Shown here piece after piece: positions 39,335 to 48,313 of a stretch of DNA of 64,000 bases (position 1 is its first letter; each line of letters starts with the position of its first letter). Origin of the DNA: an uncultured Paracoccaceae bacterium (GTDB lineage: Bacteria > Pseudomonadota > Alphaproteobacteria > Rhodobacterales > Rhodobacteraceae); the NCBI GenBank assembly GCA_937916485.1, contig CALFSV010000411.1, forward strand, positions 4,624 through 68,623, read 5' to 3'. Under the pieces are notes generated by a model. It did not search any database. It was given only the letters and a program-made list of their open reading frames with translations, and was not told the origin of the DNA. Both the position numbers and the translations under genes were made by a program.

Positions 39335-40045
39335 CTAGCGGCGTTCGATTGTCTTGGCGATTGAATGCGAAAAATCGATAAACCGCTCCATGCGATCGGC
39401 GTTCGAGGTGCCGTGGCGCAATCGCACGCGCAGGCCGTCTTCTCCCAGGATGACGATGGGACATCCCTTTTCGCCGGCAACAACAGGCGTCCAGTTTGAC
39501 AATAGCCGGGTCAGTTCGGGCAGATCGACCCGCTGACCAGGGTCGCCGCTGGCCAGAACCGTCAGGCCGGCGTCATTTTGCAACCGTTTCAGGCCGCCTA
39601 GATCCTGGGACAGGTCCGATCCGATCACCCGGCTCAGGATCGTCCGGCCATGATCGCCGTCCAACGCGTCAAGCATTTGCAGGGCCATCTCATCGGTACC
39701 GGCTGGCAGGGCAGGCCCGACCAGAAGCAGGCCGTCCGGCCATTTTGGTTCCTCGCTGCGAAATTCGGTCGTCTGGATGATGGTGTTGCTGCCAGTTCCG
39801 GCCGTGGCCAACCGACGCGCCTCGGCCTGCCAATGGGTCCCGCTGCGGGTGGTCATGCGCAGGATCGCAGGGCGGCCAAGGGTCTGTTTGGTAATCGTCA
39901 GGGACCAGCCGCGGCGGGCCGCGAGTTCCTGGAAGGCCTCACGCTTGGCCGTCTCGCGTTGCCGCAGCCAAGACAGGCCAAGCGCAGCAAGCCCCAAGGC
40001 TGCCAGGAGAAGTAAAGCTGCTGTCAGACCCACGCAAAACCCCAT
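39335..40045 (-). CDS. Single-pass membrane protein of unknown function
   Basis: About 236 residues: one N-terminal membrane helix (about 5-27, Leu/Ala-rich) followed by a soluble alpha/beta domain with no motif that I recognise. The start at 40045 begins right at the hydrophobic helix; the frame is open 20 codons further but those residues are basic and unlike a signal. It converges on zapA with 33 bases between stops, where a short hairpin (AGGACA-TTG-TGTCCT, 39322-39336) lies. Confidence 0.75.
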   Translation of the reverse strand: MGFCVGLTAALLLLAALGLAALGLSWLRQRETAKREAFQELAARRGWSLTITKQTLGRPAILRMTTRSGTHWQAEARRLATAGTGSNTIIQTTEFRSEEPKWPDGLLLVGPALPAGTDEMALQMLDALDGDHGRTILSRVIGSDLSQDLGGLKRLQNDAGLTVLASGDPGQRVDLPELTRLLSNWTPVVAGEKGCPIVILGEDGLRVRLRHGTSNADRMERFIDFSHSIAKTIERR

Positions 40046-40192
40046 GCTCCGCGACCTGTACGGGTGCGAATGAACATACCGGTGCTTGGGGGAAGGACCT
40101 TGCAATCATTTTCAAGGCCGCCCCCACGGCCTTGAACTGGGTCTCGCTCATGCGGTTGCACGGCGGCTCCAATTTTCAATTTCTACGTTCCC

Positions 40193-40335
40193 TATACTCA
40201 AGCACGCAAAAGGTACTTTTGAAAAGCTTTGGGGGCCTGTCCGCCTAGGACGAGGCCAGGGGTGTTGCTTTCCGGTCAGAGCGAAAGGGGCGCTCCGGCC
40301 CAGGCTCAAGCTGCACGCGGGCGAGCTTGGGCTGA
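40193..40335 (+). ncRNA. ssrS: Probable 6S RNA
   Basis: A structured intergenic stretch between two minus-strand genes, downstream of zapA as 6S RNA usually is. Its ends pair over about 140 bases (CTCAAGCACGC at 40197-40207 with GCGAGCTTGGG at 40321-40331, one mismatch and one GU). The inner arm has GGGCC (40233-40237) pairing with GGCCC (40297-40301). The pieces GGGCCTGTCCGCCTAG and GGCGCTCC resemble the corresponding parts of E. coli 6S RNA (GGGCCAGTCCCCTGAG and GGCGCTCC). 6S RNA holds sigma-70 polymerase in stationary phase. Ends are approximate and the promoter is not clear. Confidence 0.6.
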
Positions 40336-40345
40336 GCCACCGAGG

Positions 40346-40705
40346 TCAGGCGTTCGCTTCGCGGATCTTGTCGGCGGCGACTTTGTCAAAGACCACGCCT
40401 TTGGATTCGAGCAGGGTGTCCAGCTCGCCCGACAGTGTCATCTCGGTGATGATGTCGCAGCCGCCGACAAATTCGCCTTTAACGTAAAGTTGGGGGATGG
40501 TGGGCCAGTCGGAATAGTCCTTGATGCCCTGACGGATCTCGGCGTCTTCGAGGACGTTCACATCGGCAAATTCAACACCCATGAAGTTCAGCACGCCTGC
40601 CACCCGGGACGAGAACCCGCATTGCGGCATTGACTTGGTTCCCTTCATGAACAGAACGACGTCGTTGGCGGTGACAGTGTCTTTGATACGGGTTTCAGCG
40701 GTCAT
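40346..40705 (-). CDS. grxD: Monothiol glutaredoxin (CGFS type)
   Basis: A 119-residue Grx4-type protein with the active-site CGFS in MPQCGFSSR, the glutathione/Fe-S contacts [16 protein letters not shown] and the C-terminal GGCDII. These proteins carry [2Fe-2S] clusters between subunits and hand them to targets together with BolA. bolA lies just upstream on the same strand, separated by a 46-codon overlapping frame. Confidence 0.96.
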   Translation of the reverse strand: MTAETRIKDTVTANDVVLFMKGTKSMPQCGFSSRVAGVLNFMGVEFADVNVLEDAEIRQGIKDYSDWPTIPQLYVKGEFVGGCDIITEMTLSGELDTLLESKGVVFDKVAADKIREANA

Positions 40706-40835
40706 GGCGGCTATCCTTTGAGGGCATCTGGCGTGGGCTGATCATCGCGGTGCGCAGGGTGCGTCGCGACGCAGGGATCAGCAAGGCGATAAAGTTGAGC
40801 GGCAGCATCAGAACGAAGAACAACAAGATGGGCAT
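40695..40835 (-). CDS. Possible 46-residue membrane peptide between bolA and grxD
   Basis: An ATG at 40835 overlaps the bolA stop by one base (TGATG), and the frame runs 46 codons to a TGA 11 bases inside grxD. The product has a hydrophobic helix (about 2-21) and a basic tail. The double overlap is what a translationally coupled small gene would look like, but there is no homology evidence and the frame could simply be open by chance. Confidence 0.4.
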   Translation of the reverse strand: MPILLFFVLMLPLNFIALLIPASRRTLRTAMISPRQMPSKDSRHDR

Positions 40836-41071
40836 CACACTGGCACCTTTGTTGTCAAGGCCAGGGCATGCAGCTCGCCGTTTGACCCGTCCATCTTGCC
40901 CTTGAGGGCGGCATAGACCGCCCGCTGCTGTTGCACACGGTTCTGGCCACGAAAGCTCTCGTCGATCACTTCGGCGGCAAAATGCGCACCGTCATCCCCC
41001 TGCACGCTGATGCGAGCCTGTGGAAAACTTGCGCGGATCAGGTCTTCGATCTCTTGGGCGGTGATGGCCAT
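40835..41071 (-). CDS. bolA: BolA-family protein
   Basis: A 78-residue BolA/IbaG-type protein with the class II KH-like fold and the conserved FRGQNRVQQQRAVYAAL helix, ending with GELHALAL that contains the conserved Fe-S-ligand histidine. BolA proteins work with CGFS glutaredoxins in iron and Fe-S regulation; the glutaredoxin gene follows on the same strand. Confidence 0.94.
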   Translation of the reverse strand: MAITAQEIEDLIRASFPQARISVQGDDGAHFAAEVIDESFRGQNRVQQQRAVYAALKGKMDGSNGELHALALTTKVPV

Positions 41072-41150
41072 CTGGTGCTCCGTTTGTCGGATATAACGTA
41101 GGTTGACCGGGGAGGCGCTTCAAGCCGTTCGTTTGGGGTAGATGGCAAGT

Positions 41151-41189
41151 GCGGCCCCTCCGGGGGGAGTATTTCTGACAAAGCGAAGG
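41151..41189. repeat. Rhodobacterales 3'-end element (CTCCGGGGGGAGTATTT type)
   Basis: CCCC-TCC-GGGG followed by GGAGTATTT and CAAAGCGAAG is an arrangement I recognise as common after genes in Roseobacter-type genomes. It lies directly after purL and before bolA. It may serve as a terminator or RNA-processing site. Recognition rests on memory of the motif. Confidence 0.4.
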
Positions 41190-41191
41190 GA

Positions 41192-43351
41192 TCAGGCAAC
41201 GGCAGCGGCAAATGCTGATCTGTAGAGCGCTTTGAGATCGGCCATTGGGGCGGACGCCGTTCCTAGGGTGACGGTGTTGCCGTCGAAAGTGCCAACCTGG
41301 GCGAGGGGGACGCCTGCGGCTTGCGCAGCCTCTTTCAGCGCCGCGGCCTTATCCGGGCTTGCGGCGATCAAGTAGCGGGCCTGATCCTCGCCGAACAGTT
41401 GGCCAATGTCCTCGGGGGTGAGGATGATGCCGGTTCCGGCGGCTTCGGCCATTTCGAAGCCCGCGAGGGCAAGGCCACCGTCTGCCAGATCGGTACAGGC
41501 GCGGATCAGCGCGTGATTGGCCCGGACGAAATCGCCATGACGTTTTTCTGCGGCAAGGTCGACCGGCGGGGCATCGCCGAGGGCAAGCCCCATTGCCTCT
41601 TGCAGAAGCGCCGATTGGCCGAGGTGTCCCTGGGTGTCGCCAAGCAAGAGGGCTATGTCGCCGCTTTGCGCGGGTCCGGTGATCATCAGGGCCGGATCGG
41701 CAATAAGTCCGACGCCGCCGATGGTAGGGGTCGGCAGGATCGCTGTGCCATCCGTTTCATTGTAGAGCGACACGTTGCCCGACACGATCGGCATGTCGAG
41801 TGCCAGGCAGGCCTCGCCGATCCCTTGGATGGCGCCCACCAGCTGCCCCATGATCCGGGGCTTTTCGGGGTTGCCGAAGTTGAGGTTGTCGGTCGCAGCC
41901 AGCGGCGTTGCCCCGAGGGCCGTGAGATTGCGATAGGCTTCTGCCACCGCCTGTTTGCCGCCTTCGACCGGATTGGCCTGCACGTAGCGGGGGGTAACAT
42001 CAGAGGTAAAGGCAAGCGCCTTGGCTGTGCCATGCACCCGCACGACGCCGGCGCCCGCGCCGGGGGTGCGCAGCGTGTCGGCCATGACTTGCGTGTCGTA
42101 TTGTTCGTAGACCCAGTGCTTGGCCGCGTAGTTCGGACTGGACAGCAGCGCCCGTAGCCCCTCGATCGCGTCGATGGCGGGGATATCACCCAGGGGGGCG
42201 GGCGTTGGCGTTGGCTCCCACGGGCGGTCGTATTCGGGGGCGGTGCCCGACAGGGCCTTGAGCGGCAGGTCTGCCTTGACCTCGCCGTTGTGGACCACGA
42301 GGAAGCGATCCTCGGCGATCGTTTCGCCGACGATGGCGAAATCGAGGTCCCATTTGTCGAAGACGGCCTTCGCTTCCGCCTCCTTTTCGGGGAGGAGCAC
42401 CATGAGCATCCGCTCCTGGCTTTCGGACAACATCATCTCGTAGGCGGTCATCCGGTCTTCGCGCACGGGCACCTTTTCGAGGTCGAGGCGGATGCCCAGA
42501 TCGCCCTTGTCGCCCATCTCGACTGCCGAACAGGTGAGGCCCGCGGCCCCCATGTCCTGGATCGAGATCACGGCCCCGGTGGTCATCAGCTCAAGACAGG
42601 CCTCCATCAGCCGCTTTTCGGTGAAGGGGTCGCCAACCTGGACCGTGGGCCGCTTGTCCTCGATCGTGTCGTCAAACTCGGCGGAGGCCATGGTGGCCCC
42701 GCCAACGCCGTCGCGCCCGGTCTTGGCCCCGAGGTAGACGACGGGCATGCCGACGCCGGAGGCGGCCGAATAAAAGATCTTGTCCGCATCCGCGAGCCCT
42801 GCGGCAAAGGCATTCACAAGGCAGTTGCCGTTGTAGGCTGGGTCAAACCGAACTTCGCCGCCCACGGTGGGTACGCCAAAGCAGTTGCCATAACCACCGA
42901 CACCAGCCACCACGCCGGCGACAAGCGACCTTGTCTTGGGGTGGCTTGGCGCACCAAAGCTGAGCGCGTTCATGGCTGCGATGGGGCGGGCGCCCATGGT
43001 GAAGACATCGCGCAGGATCCCGCCCACGCCGGTGGCCGCACCTTGATAGGGTTCGATGTAGGAGGGGTGGTTGTGGCTTTCCATCTTGAAGACCACGGCC
43101 TGACCGTCGCCAATGTCGACGACGCCCGCGTTCTCGCCGGGGCCGCAGATCACCTGCGGGCCGGTGGTGGGTAGGGTCCGTAACCAGCGCTTGGAGGATT
43201 TGTAGGAACAATGCTCGTTCCACATGGCCGAAAAGATCCCCAGCTCTGTGAATGTCGGCTCGCGTCCGATCAGGTCGAGGATACGCTGGTATTCGTCGGG
43301 CTTCAGCCCGTGGGCGGCGATCAGGTCGGGGGTCAGGGCAGGCTCGGTCAT
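41192..43351 (-). CDS. purL: Phosphoribosylformylglycinamidine synthase subunit PurL
   Basis: A 719-residue small-type PurL, the FGAM-forming ATPase of purine synthesis, which needs separate PurQ and PurS (not in the window). Signatures are the N-terminal [34 protein letters not shown] and the repeated GGVGLI segments of the AIRS-like halves. Two ATGs lie close together; AAGGAG directly abuts the first (43357) and sits six bases before the second (43351), so I take the second. The 350 bases upstream hold a probable small RNA; the part from 43352 to 43532 shows no other feature. Confidence 0.96.
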   Translation of the reverse strand: MTEPALTPDLIAAHGLKPDEYQRILDLIGREPTFTELGIFSAMWNEHCSYKSSKRWLRTLPTTGPQVICGPGENAGVVDIGDGQAVVFKMESHNHPSYIEPYQGAATGVGGILRDVFTMGARPIAAMNALSFGAPSHPKTRSLVAGVVAGVGGYGNCFGVPTVGGEVRFDPAYNGNCLVNAFAAGLADADKIFYSAASGVGMPVVYLGAKTGRDGVGGATMASAEFDDTIEDKRPTVQVGDPFTEKRLMEACLELMTTGAVISIQDMGAAGLTCSAVEMGDKGDLGIRLDLEKVPVREDRMTAYEMMLSESQERMLMVLLPEKEAEAKAVFDKWDLDFAIVGETIAEDRFLVVHNGEVKADLPLKALSGTAPEYDRPWEPTPTPAPLGDIPAIDAIEGLRALLSSPNYAAKHWVYEQYDTQVMADTLRTPGAGAGVVRVHGTAKALAFTSDVTPRYVQANPVEGGKQAVAEAYRNLTALGATPLAATDNLNFGNPEKPRIMGQLVGAIQGIGEACLALDMPIVSGNVSLYNETDGTAILPTPTIGGVGLIADPALMITGPAQSGDIALLLGDTQGHLGQSALLQEAMGLALGDAPPVDLAAEKRHGDFVRANHALIRACTDLADGGLALAGFEMAEAAGTGIILTPEDIGQLFGEDQARYLIAASPDKAAALKEAAQAAGVPLAQVGTFDGNTVTLGTASAPMADLKALYRSAFAAAVA

Positions 43352-43532
43352 GGGCATCTCCTTGGCAAGGCTGTCATAGGTGAGCCGGGGCCGAAGGAAA
43401 AGACGGATCGGGCCGTCGTCGTACAATATCGGGTGGGAAGTTGGCGCCGGTTCGCTGGTGCGCGGGTTCAAAACGACGGTGCCCACAGCGGGGAAGGGCC
43501 TAAGGGGGCGAGGCCAAAGCGCCGAACTGGCC

Positions 43533-43559
43533 AAAAAAAAGCCGGGCACGAGGCCCGGC
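43533..43559 (-). terminator. Strong intrinsic terminator of the small RNA upstream of purL
   Basis: On the minus strand GCCGGGC-N5-GCCCGGC is followed by eight U residues (plus-strand A run 43533-43540). It is the strongest U-tract terminator in the window and lies 180 bases before purL, so it separates purL from upstream transcription. Confidence 0.9.
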
Positions 43560-43611
43560 AAGTCCAACAGGGAGGTTGAAGATGATGAGCGTTTCGGCAT
43601 CATCTGCTTCA
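43533..43611 (-). ncRNA. Candidate small RNA with three hairpins and a CU-rich loop, upstream of purL
   Basis: About 79 bases between a predicted start near 43611 and the U tract. Hairpin 1 is AGATGATG/CATCATCT (43605-43598 with 43587-43580). Hairpin 2 is UUCAAC/GUUGGA (43580-43575 with 43568-43563) presenting a CUCCCU loop complementary to AGGGAG-type ribosome binding sites. Hairpin 3 is the terminator. This resembles small trans-acting RNAs of Rhodobacter with CU-rich loops. An in-frame ATG near the start has no stop before the terminator, so a leader peptide is unlikely. It could instead be an attenuated leader of purL. Confidence 0.65.
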
Positions 43612-43617
43612 TATGTC

Positions 43618-43646
43618 GAAATAGGCGGCAGTCTGTGAACGATCAA
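43618..43646 (-). promoter_or_regulatory. Predicted promoter of the small RNA
   Basis: On the minus strand TTGATC (43641-43646) and TATTTC (43618-43623) are exactly 17 bases apart, downstream of the LysR stop at 43702 and just before the first hairpin. Confidence 0.55.
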
Positions 43647-43701
43647 GGACAATGAGGGTGCGCCATGTTCAACCCCGCTATGCAATCAGTGCATGGCCGG
43701 G

Positions 43702-44607
43702 TCAGGCCTTGGTGGCGTCGCGGATCCGGCGGCGGTGAGCGATCACCTCTTCTTGCACAAAGTCGCGGAAGGCCATGATCCGCTTGGATTGCCGCAGCTC
43801 TTCTGGATAGGCGAGAAAGACGGGAACTTCGCCGGACTCGAACTCGGGCAGGACCCGCACCAGATCGGGGAAGTCTTCGGTGACATAGTCGGGCAGGACC
43901 CCGACCCCGAGGTTGTTCAGCACGGCCTGAAGGACGCCAAAATAGTTGTTCACCGTCAGAAGGCTGGGAATGTCATAGGTCAGCAAGTGCTGCACCATCG
44001 CAGCCCCGGCCGAGACCTGGGGCGATGACGGGCTCAGGCACAAGAGACGGTGCTGGCCAATATCCTCGATCTCTTTCAACTGGCCGCGTCCGGCGAGGTA
44101 GGCCTCGGAGGCGTAAAGCTGCATCCGGATCGACATCAGCCGCTTGCGGATCAGATCGGCCTGCGACGGTTCTTTCATGCGGATGGCGACGTCCGCCTCG
44201 CGCATGGGCAGGTCCAGCACCCGCTCTTCCAGCATCAGGTCGATCTTGAGTTCGGGGTATTTCTCATAAAGCTTGGGCAGGCGCGGGGCGAGCCAGAGGG
44301 TGCCAAAGCCGATTGTGGTCGTCACCTTCAGCTCTCCGAACACCTCTTCTTCGCTGTCGCGGATACGGGCGGCGGCAGCTTCGAGTCGCTTGTTCATCGA
44401 CCGGGTGGCGTCAAACAGCAATTCGCCCTGTTCGGTGAGAATCAGCCCCCGCGCGTGCCGGTGAAACAGGGTGGTGTTCAGCGCCTCTTCCAACGCGCGG
44501 ATCTGGCGGCTGACTGCGGATTGGCTCAGGTGCAAAGTATCACCTGCATGGGTCAAGCTGCCCGCATCCGCGACCGCATGAAAGATTCGCAGCTTGTCCC
44601 AATCCAT
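43702..44607 (-). CDS. LysR-family transcriptional regulator
   Basis: About 301 residues from the ATG at 44607 (a GTG at 44640 would add 11). The N-terminal helix-turn-helix is typical (MDWDKLRIFHAVADAGSLTH then SQSAVSRQIRALEE), followed by a substrate-binding domain. It is divergent from the indolepyruvate oxidoreductase gene across about 170 bases containing the short palindrome CGTAA-TTC-TTACG (44645-44657), a possible autoregulatory site. The target is not known from sequence. Confidence 0.88.
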   Translation of the reverse strand: MDWDKLRIFHAVADAGSLTHAGDTLHLSQSAVSRQIRALEEALNTTLFHRHARGLILTEQGELLFDATRSMNKRLEAAAARIRDSEEEVFGELKVTTTIGFGTLWLAPRLPKLYEKYPELKIDLMLEERVLDLPMREADVAIRMKEPSQADLIRKRLMSIRMQLYASEAYLAGRGQLKEIEDIGQHRLLCLSPSSPQVSAGAAMVQHLLTYDIPSLLTVNNYFGVLQAVLNNLGVGVLPDYVTEDFPDLVRVLPEFESGEVPVFLAYPEELRQSKRIMAFRDFVQEEVIAHRRRIRDATKA

Positions 44608-44778
44608 CAAGGTAATTCCGTTGCTGGTGTTAACGCTCACATTTCGTAATTCTTACGCTGAATAGCACGATAAGCGCAAACACGTGAGTCCGGGATTCTT
44701 TACGATTTTCGACTATCTGGGTCAGTCATTTTGACCTAATATGATGCAAAGTTCAGCCATTCATGAGGGAGGAGCGTG

Positions 44779-47700
44779 ATGAGCAGGCAAGATATATCGC
44801 TGCACGACCGTTTCGACCTGAGCAAGTCGTCGGTCCTACTGAACGGGACGCAGGCCCTTGTCCGTTTGATGCTGATGCAGCGGGCGCGGGATCTGGCCGC
44901 AGGGCTGAACACGGCCGGATATGTCACCGGCTATCGCGGATCGCCCCTTGGTGCGGTCGACCAGCAGATGCAGCGGGCGGCCGCCGATCTGGCGGCGGCG
45001 CATGTGACCTTTCAGCCCGGCCTGAACGAGGATCTTGCCGCAACCGCCCTTTGGGGCTCCCAGCAGGCCGAGTTGCGCGGCGAGGGCAAATACGATGGGG
45101 TCTTTGGCCTTTGGTATGGCAAGGGCCCCGGTGTTGACCGCTCTGGCGATGTGATGCGCCATGTGAACATGGCTGGCACTTCGCCCAATGGCGGGGTGAT
45201 CATGGCCATGGGCGACGATCACACCGGCGAAAGCTCGACCACCCTGCATCAGTCCGACTTTGCGATGGTTGACGCCTATATGCCCATCGTGTCCCCCGCC
45301 GGGGTGCAGGAGATCCTGGACTACGGTCTCTATGCCTTTGCCCTGTCGCGCTATTCTGGCGCGTGGGTGGGCCTCAAGACCATGAAGGACACTGTCGAGG
45401 TGACGAGCGTGGTGGATGGTGATCCCGCCCGCATGTCCTTTGTGACGCCGGACATCCCTTTGCCAAAGGATGGGCTGCATATCCGGCTAGTGGACAACCC
45501 CATCGCCCAAGAGGCCCGCCTGATCGACCACAAACGCCCCGCTGCCGAAGCCTTTGCCCGCGCCAACCGAATCGACCACCGCGTCTGGGGCAGGCCGGGG
45601 GCGCGCATCGGGCTTGTGGCGGCGGGCAAGAACTGGCTCGACCTTGTCCATGCCCTCAGCCTTCTGGGGCTTGATGCGGCCGAGGCCGAGCGTTTGGGGA
45701 TCACGACTTACAAGGTAGGGCAGGTCTGGCCGCTTGATACCGTCAGCTTTGCCGAATGGGCAGAGGGCCTCGACCTGATTGTCGTGGTCGAGGAAAAACG
45801 CAAACTGATCGAAGGCCAGATCAAGGAGGTGCTTTTTGCCAGTCGCAAAGGGCAGCGCGTCTATGGCTGGCACAAGGGCGATGCGCAGGTCGACGGAAAG
45901 CGCGAAGTGCTGTTTCCCATCACCTATGCCCTTGATCCGGTCTGGATTGCCGAAAAGATCGGCGGCATCCTGACTGAAGAAGGCTGCGCCACCGACACCG
46001 TGGTCCAAGGTCTGCAAACACTGGCCGAGGCGCGTCGTGCCGACAATGCGCCCGAGATTGCCAGCCGGCTTCCTTATTTCTGCGCGGGCTGTCCGCACAA
46101 CACCTCGACCAAGGTGCCCGAGGGTAGTCGTGCCTATGCGGGCATCGGGTGTCACTATCTGGTGCAGTGGATGGACCGCGAAACCCTTGGCTTTACCCAT
46201 ATGGGGGGAGAGGGGGCGAACTGGGTGGGCGAGGCACCGTTTTCCACCCGCGACCATGTGTTCCAGAACATGGGGGACGGCACTTACAACCACTCTGGTG
46301 TTCAGGCGATCCGCTTTGCCCTGTCGGCCGGGACCAACGTCACCTTCAAGATCCTGTTCAACGATGCCGTCGCCATGACAGGCGGGCAGCGCAATGATGG
46401 CGACCTGCGCCCCGAACAGATTTGCCGCGAGCTTTTGGCGATGGGGGTCAAGACTGTGGCGCTTGTCTATGACGACCACGAAGACATCGACCTTGCCGCC
46501 TATCCCGCTGGCATCGCTCGGCATCCCCGCGAAGAGCTGCCGCAGGTGCAGGCCTCGATCCGCCACGTCAAGGGCGTGTCTGCCATCGTCTACGTCCAGA
46601 CCTGCGCCGCGGAAAAGCGGCGGCGGCGCAAGCGGGGCAACTTCCCCGACCCCGACGCCCGGATCTTTATCAACACCGACATTTGCGAAGGCTGTGGGGA
46701 CTGTGGGATGCAGTCCAATTGCGTGGCAATTGTTCCGGTGGAAACCGAACTTGGGCGCAAGCGCGCTATCGATCAGTCGTCATGCAACAAGGATTTTTCC
46801 TGTGTCAAAGGGTTCTGCCCCTCCTTTGTCACCGTTCAAGGCGGCACCCCGCGAAAGAAACAGGCCACCGATTTCACGCTGCCCGATATGCCAGAGCCTG
46901 CCTTGCCGCAGATCAAGGGGACATGGAACATCGTCATTACAGGCATCGGCGGGACAGGTGCCGTGACCGTTGGGGCCAATCTCGCGATGGCGGCCCATCT
47001 GGATGGGCTGGGGGCAGGCATGATGGAGATGGCGGGCCTTGCCCAAAAGGGCGGGGCGGTGAACATCCATTGCCGTGTTGCCAAACGCCCCGAGGATATC
47101 AACGCCATCCGCATCGCCACCGGTGAGGCGGACGCGGTCGTCGGCTGCGACCTTGTCACGACAGCAGGGTCAAAGACCCTTGGCCTTATGTCGTCAGGCC
47201 GGACCGGCGGGGTGATCAACAGCCATAGCACCGTTACGGGCGCCTTTACCCGCGATACCGAGTTTCGGGTTCCCGCCGACCGCCTTCAGCTGGCGCTTGA
47301 GGCCAAACTGCAAGGCAGGGCGACTTTGTTTGATGCCAGCCGGCTGGCCGAGGCGGTGCTGGGCGATACGATCTTTGCCAATTCGGTCGTTCTTGGGGCT
47401 GCGTGGCAAAGGGGGCTGATCCCGCTGTCCCGCGCCGCGATCCTTCGGGCGATCGAGATGAACGGGGCGGCTGTCGCCCGCAATCACAAGGCCTTTGAAC
47501 TGGGGCGCTGGGCGATGTTGCATCCGCAAGAGGCGGCCATGAGGATCGTGCCCGCCGCCGAGGCCGCGCCCAAGACACTGTCCGAAAAGATCGACTATCG
47601 CGCCGATCACCTGACCCGCTATCAAGGCAAGCGGCTGGCCCGGCGGTATCGCGCTTTCGTCGCCCGCTTTGCCGACCCGTCCCTGCAAGAGGCGGTGGCA

Positions 47701-48186
47701 GAAAGCTATCACAAGCTTTTGTCCTACAAGGATGAATACGAGGTTGCCCGGCTCTTGACCCAAACCCGCGCCAAAGCGGGCGAGGTGTTGGAGGGCGATC
47801 TGCGCCTGACCTACCACCTTGCTCCGCCGGTCCTGTCCCGCAACGGTGCTGACGGCAGGCCGGTCAAGCGGACGTTCGGAACCTGGATGGAACGGGCCGC
47901 ACCCTGGCTGGCCCGGTTCAAGGTGCTGCGCGGCACGGCGCTCGACCCTTTTGGGTATTCCGAGGACCGGCGGATGGAACGGGCCCTGATCCGCCAATAC
48001 GAGGATGACATGACCGCTTTGACCCAATCAGCGGTAAGCGACGCGGCGCTTGAGCTGGCGCGGCTACCCCTTACGATCCGGGGATTCGGCCCGGTCAAGG
48101 CCGCTAGCGCCAAGGCGGCAGACATGCGCCGGTCCGAGCTTCTACAGGCCATGGGGTCAGCACCGCTACAGCACGCAGCCGAGTAG
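44779..48186 (+). CDS. Fused indolepyruvate ferredoxin oxidoreductase (IorA-IorB type)
   Basis: A 1135-residue single-chain enzyme that decarboxylates aryl or branched 2-oxoacids to acyl-CoA with ferredoxin as acceptor. Order: N-terminal pyrimidine-binding and TPP domains (GMGxD-like and GCHY segments around 450; GDGTYNHSG near 500), a ferredoxin-like cluster (CEGCGDCGMQSNC at about 636-648, CVKGFCPS later), and a C-terminal gamma-type domain (GIGGTGAVTVGANLAMAAH, from about 715). The start is GTG-ATG at 44776/44779 with GGGAGGAG upstream; I choose the ATG. Confidence 0.92.
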   Translation: MSRQDISLHDRFDLSKSSVLLNGTQALVRLMLMQRARDLAAGLNTAGYVTGYRGSPLGAVDQQMQRAAADLAAAHVTFQPGLNEDLAATALWGSQQAELRGEGKYDGVFGLWYGKGPGVDRSGDVMRHVNMAGTSPNGGVIMAMGDDHTGESSTTLHQSDFAMVDAYMPIVSPAGVQEILDYGLYAFALSRYSGAWVGLKTMKDTVEVTSVVDGDPARMSFVTPDIPLPKDGLHIRLVDNPIAQEARLIDHKRPAAEAFARANRIDHRVWGRPGARIGLVAAGKNWLDLVHALSLLGLDAAEAERLGITTYKVGQVWPLDTVSFAEWAEGLDLIVVVEEKRKLIEGQIKEVLFASRKGQRVYGWHKGDAQVDGKREVLFPITYALDPVWIAEKIGGILTEEGCATDTVVQGLQTLAEARRADNAPEIASRLPYFCAGCPHNTSTKVPEGSRAYAGIGCHYLVQWMDRETLGFTHMGGEGANWVGEAPFSTRDHVFQNMGDGTYNHSGVQAIRFALSAGTNVTFKILFNDAVAMTGGQRNDGDLRPEQICRELLAMGVKTVALVYDDHEDIDLAAYPAGIARHPREELPQVQASIRHVKGVSAIVYVQTCAAEKRRRRKRGNFPDPDARIFINTDICEGCGDCGMQSNCVAIVPVETELGRKRAIDQSSCNKDFSCVKGFCPSFVTVQGGTPRKKQATDFTLPDMPEPALPQIKGTWNIVITGIGGTGAVTVGANLAMAAHLDGLGAGMMEMAGLAQKGGAVNIHCRVAKRPEDINAIRIATGEADAVVGCDLVTTAGSKTLGLMSSGRTGGVINSHSTVTGAFTRDTEFRVPADRLQLALEAKLQGRATLFDASRLAEAVLGDTIFANSVVLGAAWQRGLIPLSRAAILRAIEMNGAAVARNHKAFELGRWAMLHPQEAAMRIVPAAEAAPKTLSEKIDYRADHLTRYQGKRLARRYRAFVARFADPSLQEAVAESYHKLLSYKDEYEVARLLTQTRAKAGEVLEGDLRLTYHLAPPVLSRNGADGRPVKRTFGTWMERAAPWLARFKVLRGTALDPFGYSEDRRMERALIRQYEDDMTALTQSAVSDAALELARLPLTIRGFGPVKAASAKAADMRRSELLQAMGSAPLQHAAE

Positions 48187-48200
48187 GGTGTCATTGCAGG

Positions 48201-48217
48201 AGGTAAATCTGTTACCT
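48201..48217. promoter_or_regulatory. Inverted repeat AGGTAA-N5-TTACCT (possible operator)
   Basis: A perfect 6+6 palindrome 97 bases before the acyltransferase start, near a TTGTCA hexamer (48220-48225). The shape suits a TetR- or MarR-type dimer, but no such regulator is nearby. Confidence 0.25.
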
Positions 48218-48313
48218 AATTGTCATCCACCGCCGCTATCCACTCTTACCGTTTCTGCTAAACATTGAAGAACCAGGTGAGTGCACCCCTTGTTCAGGCA
48301 AACCAGATAACAG

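Noticed and set aside
39322..39336. AGGACA-TTG-TGTCCT hairpin as a terminator between zapA and the membrane protein gene
   Set aside because: The stem is short, has a 3-base loop and no U run on either strand.
43500..43614. A leader peptide beginning at the ATG just after the small RNA start
   Set aside because: The frame has no stop before the terminator and no RBS; its codons are explained by the hairpin stems.
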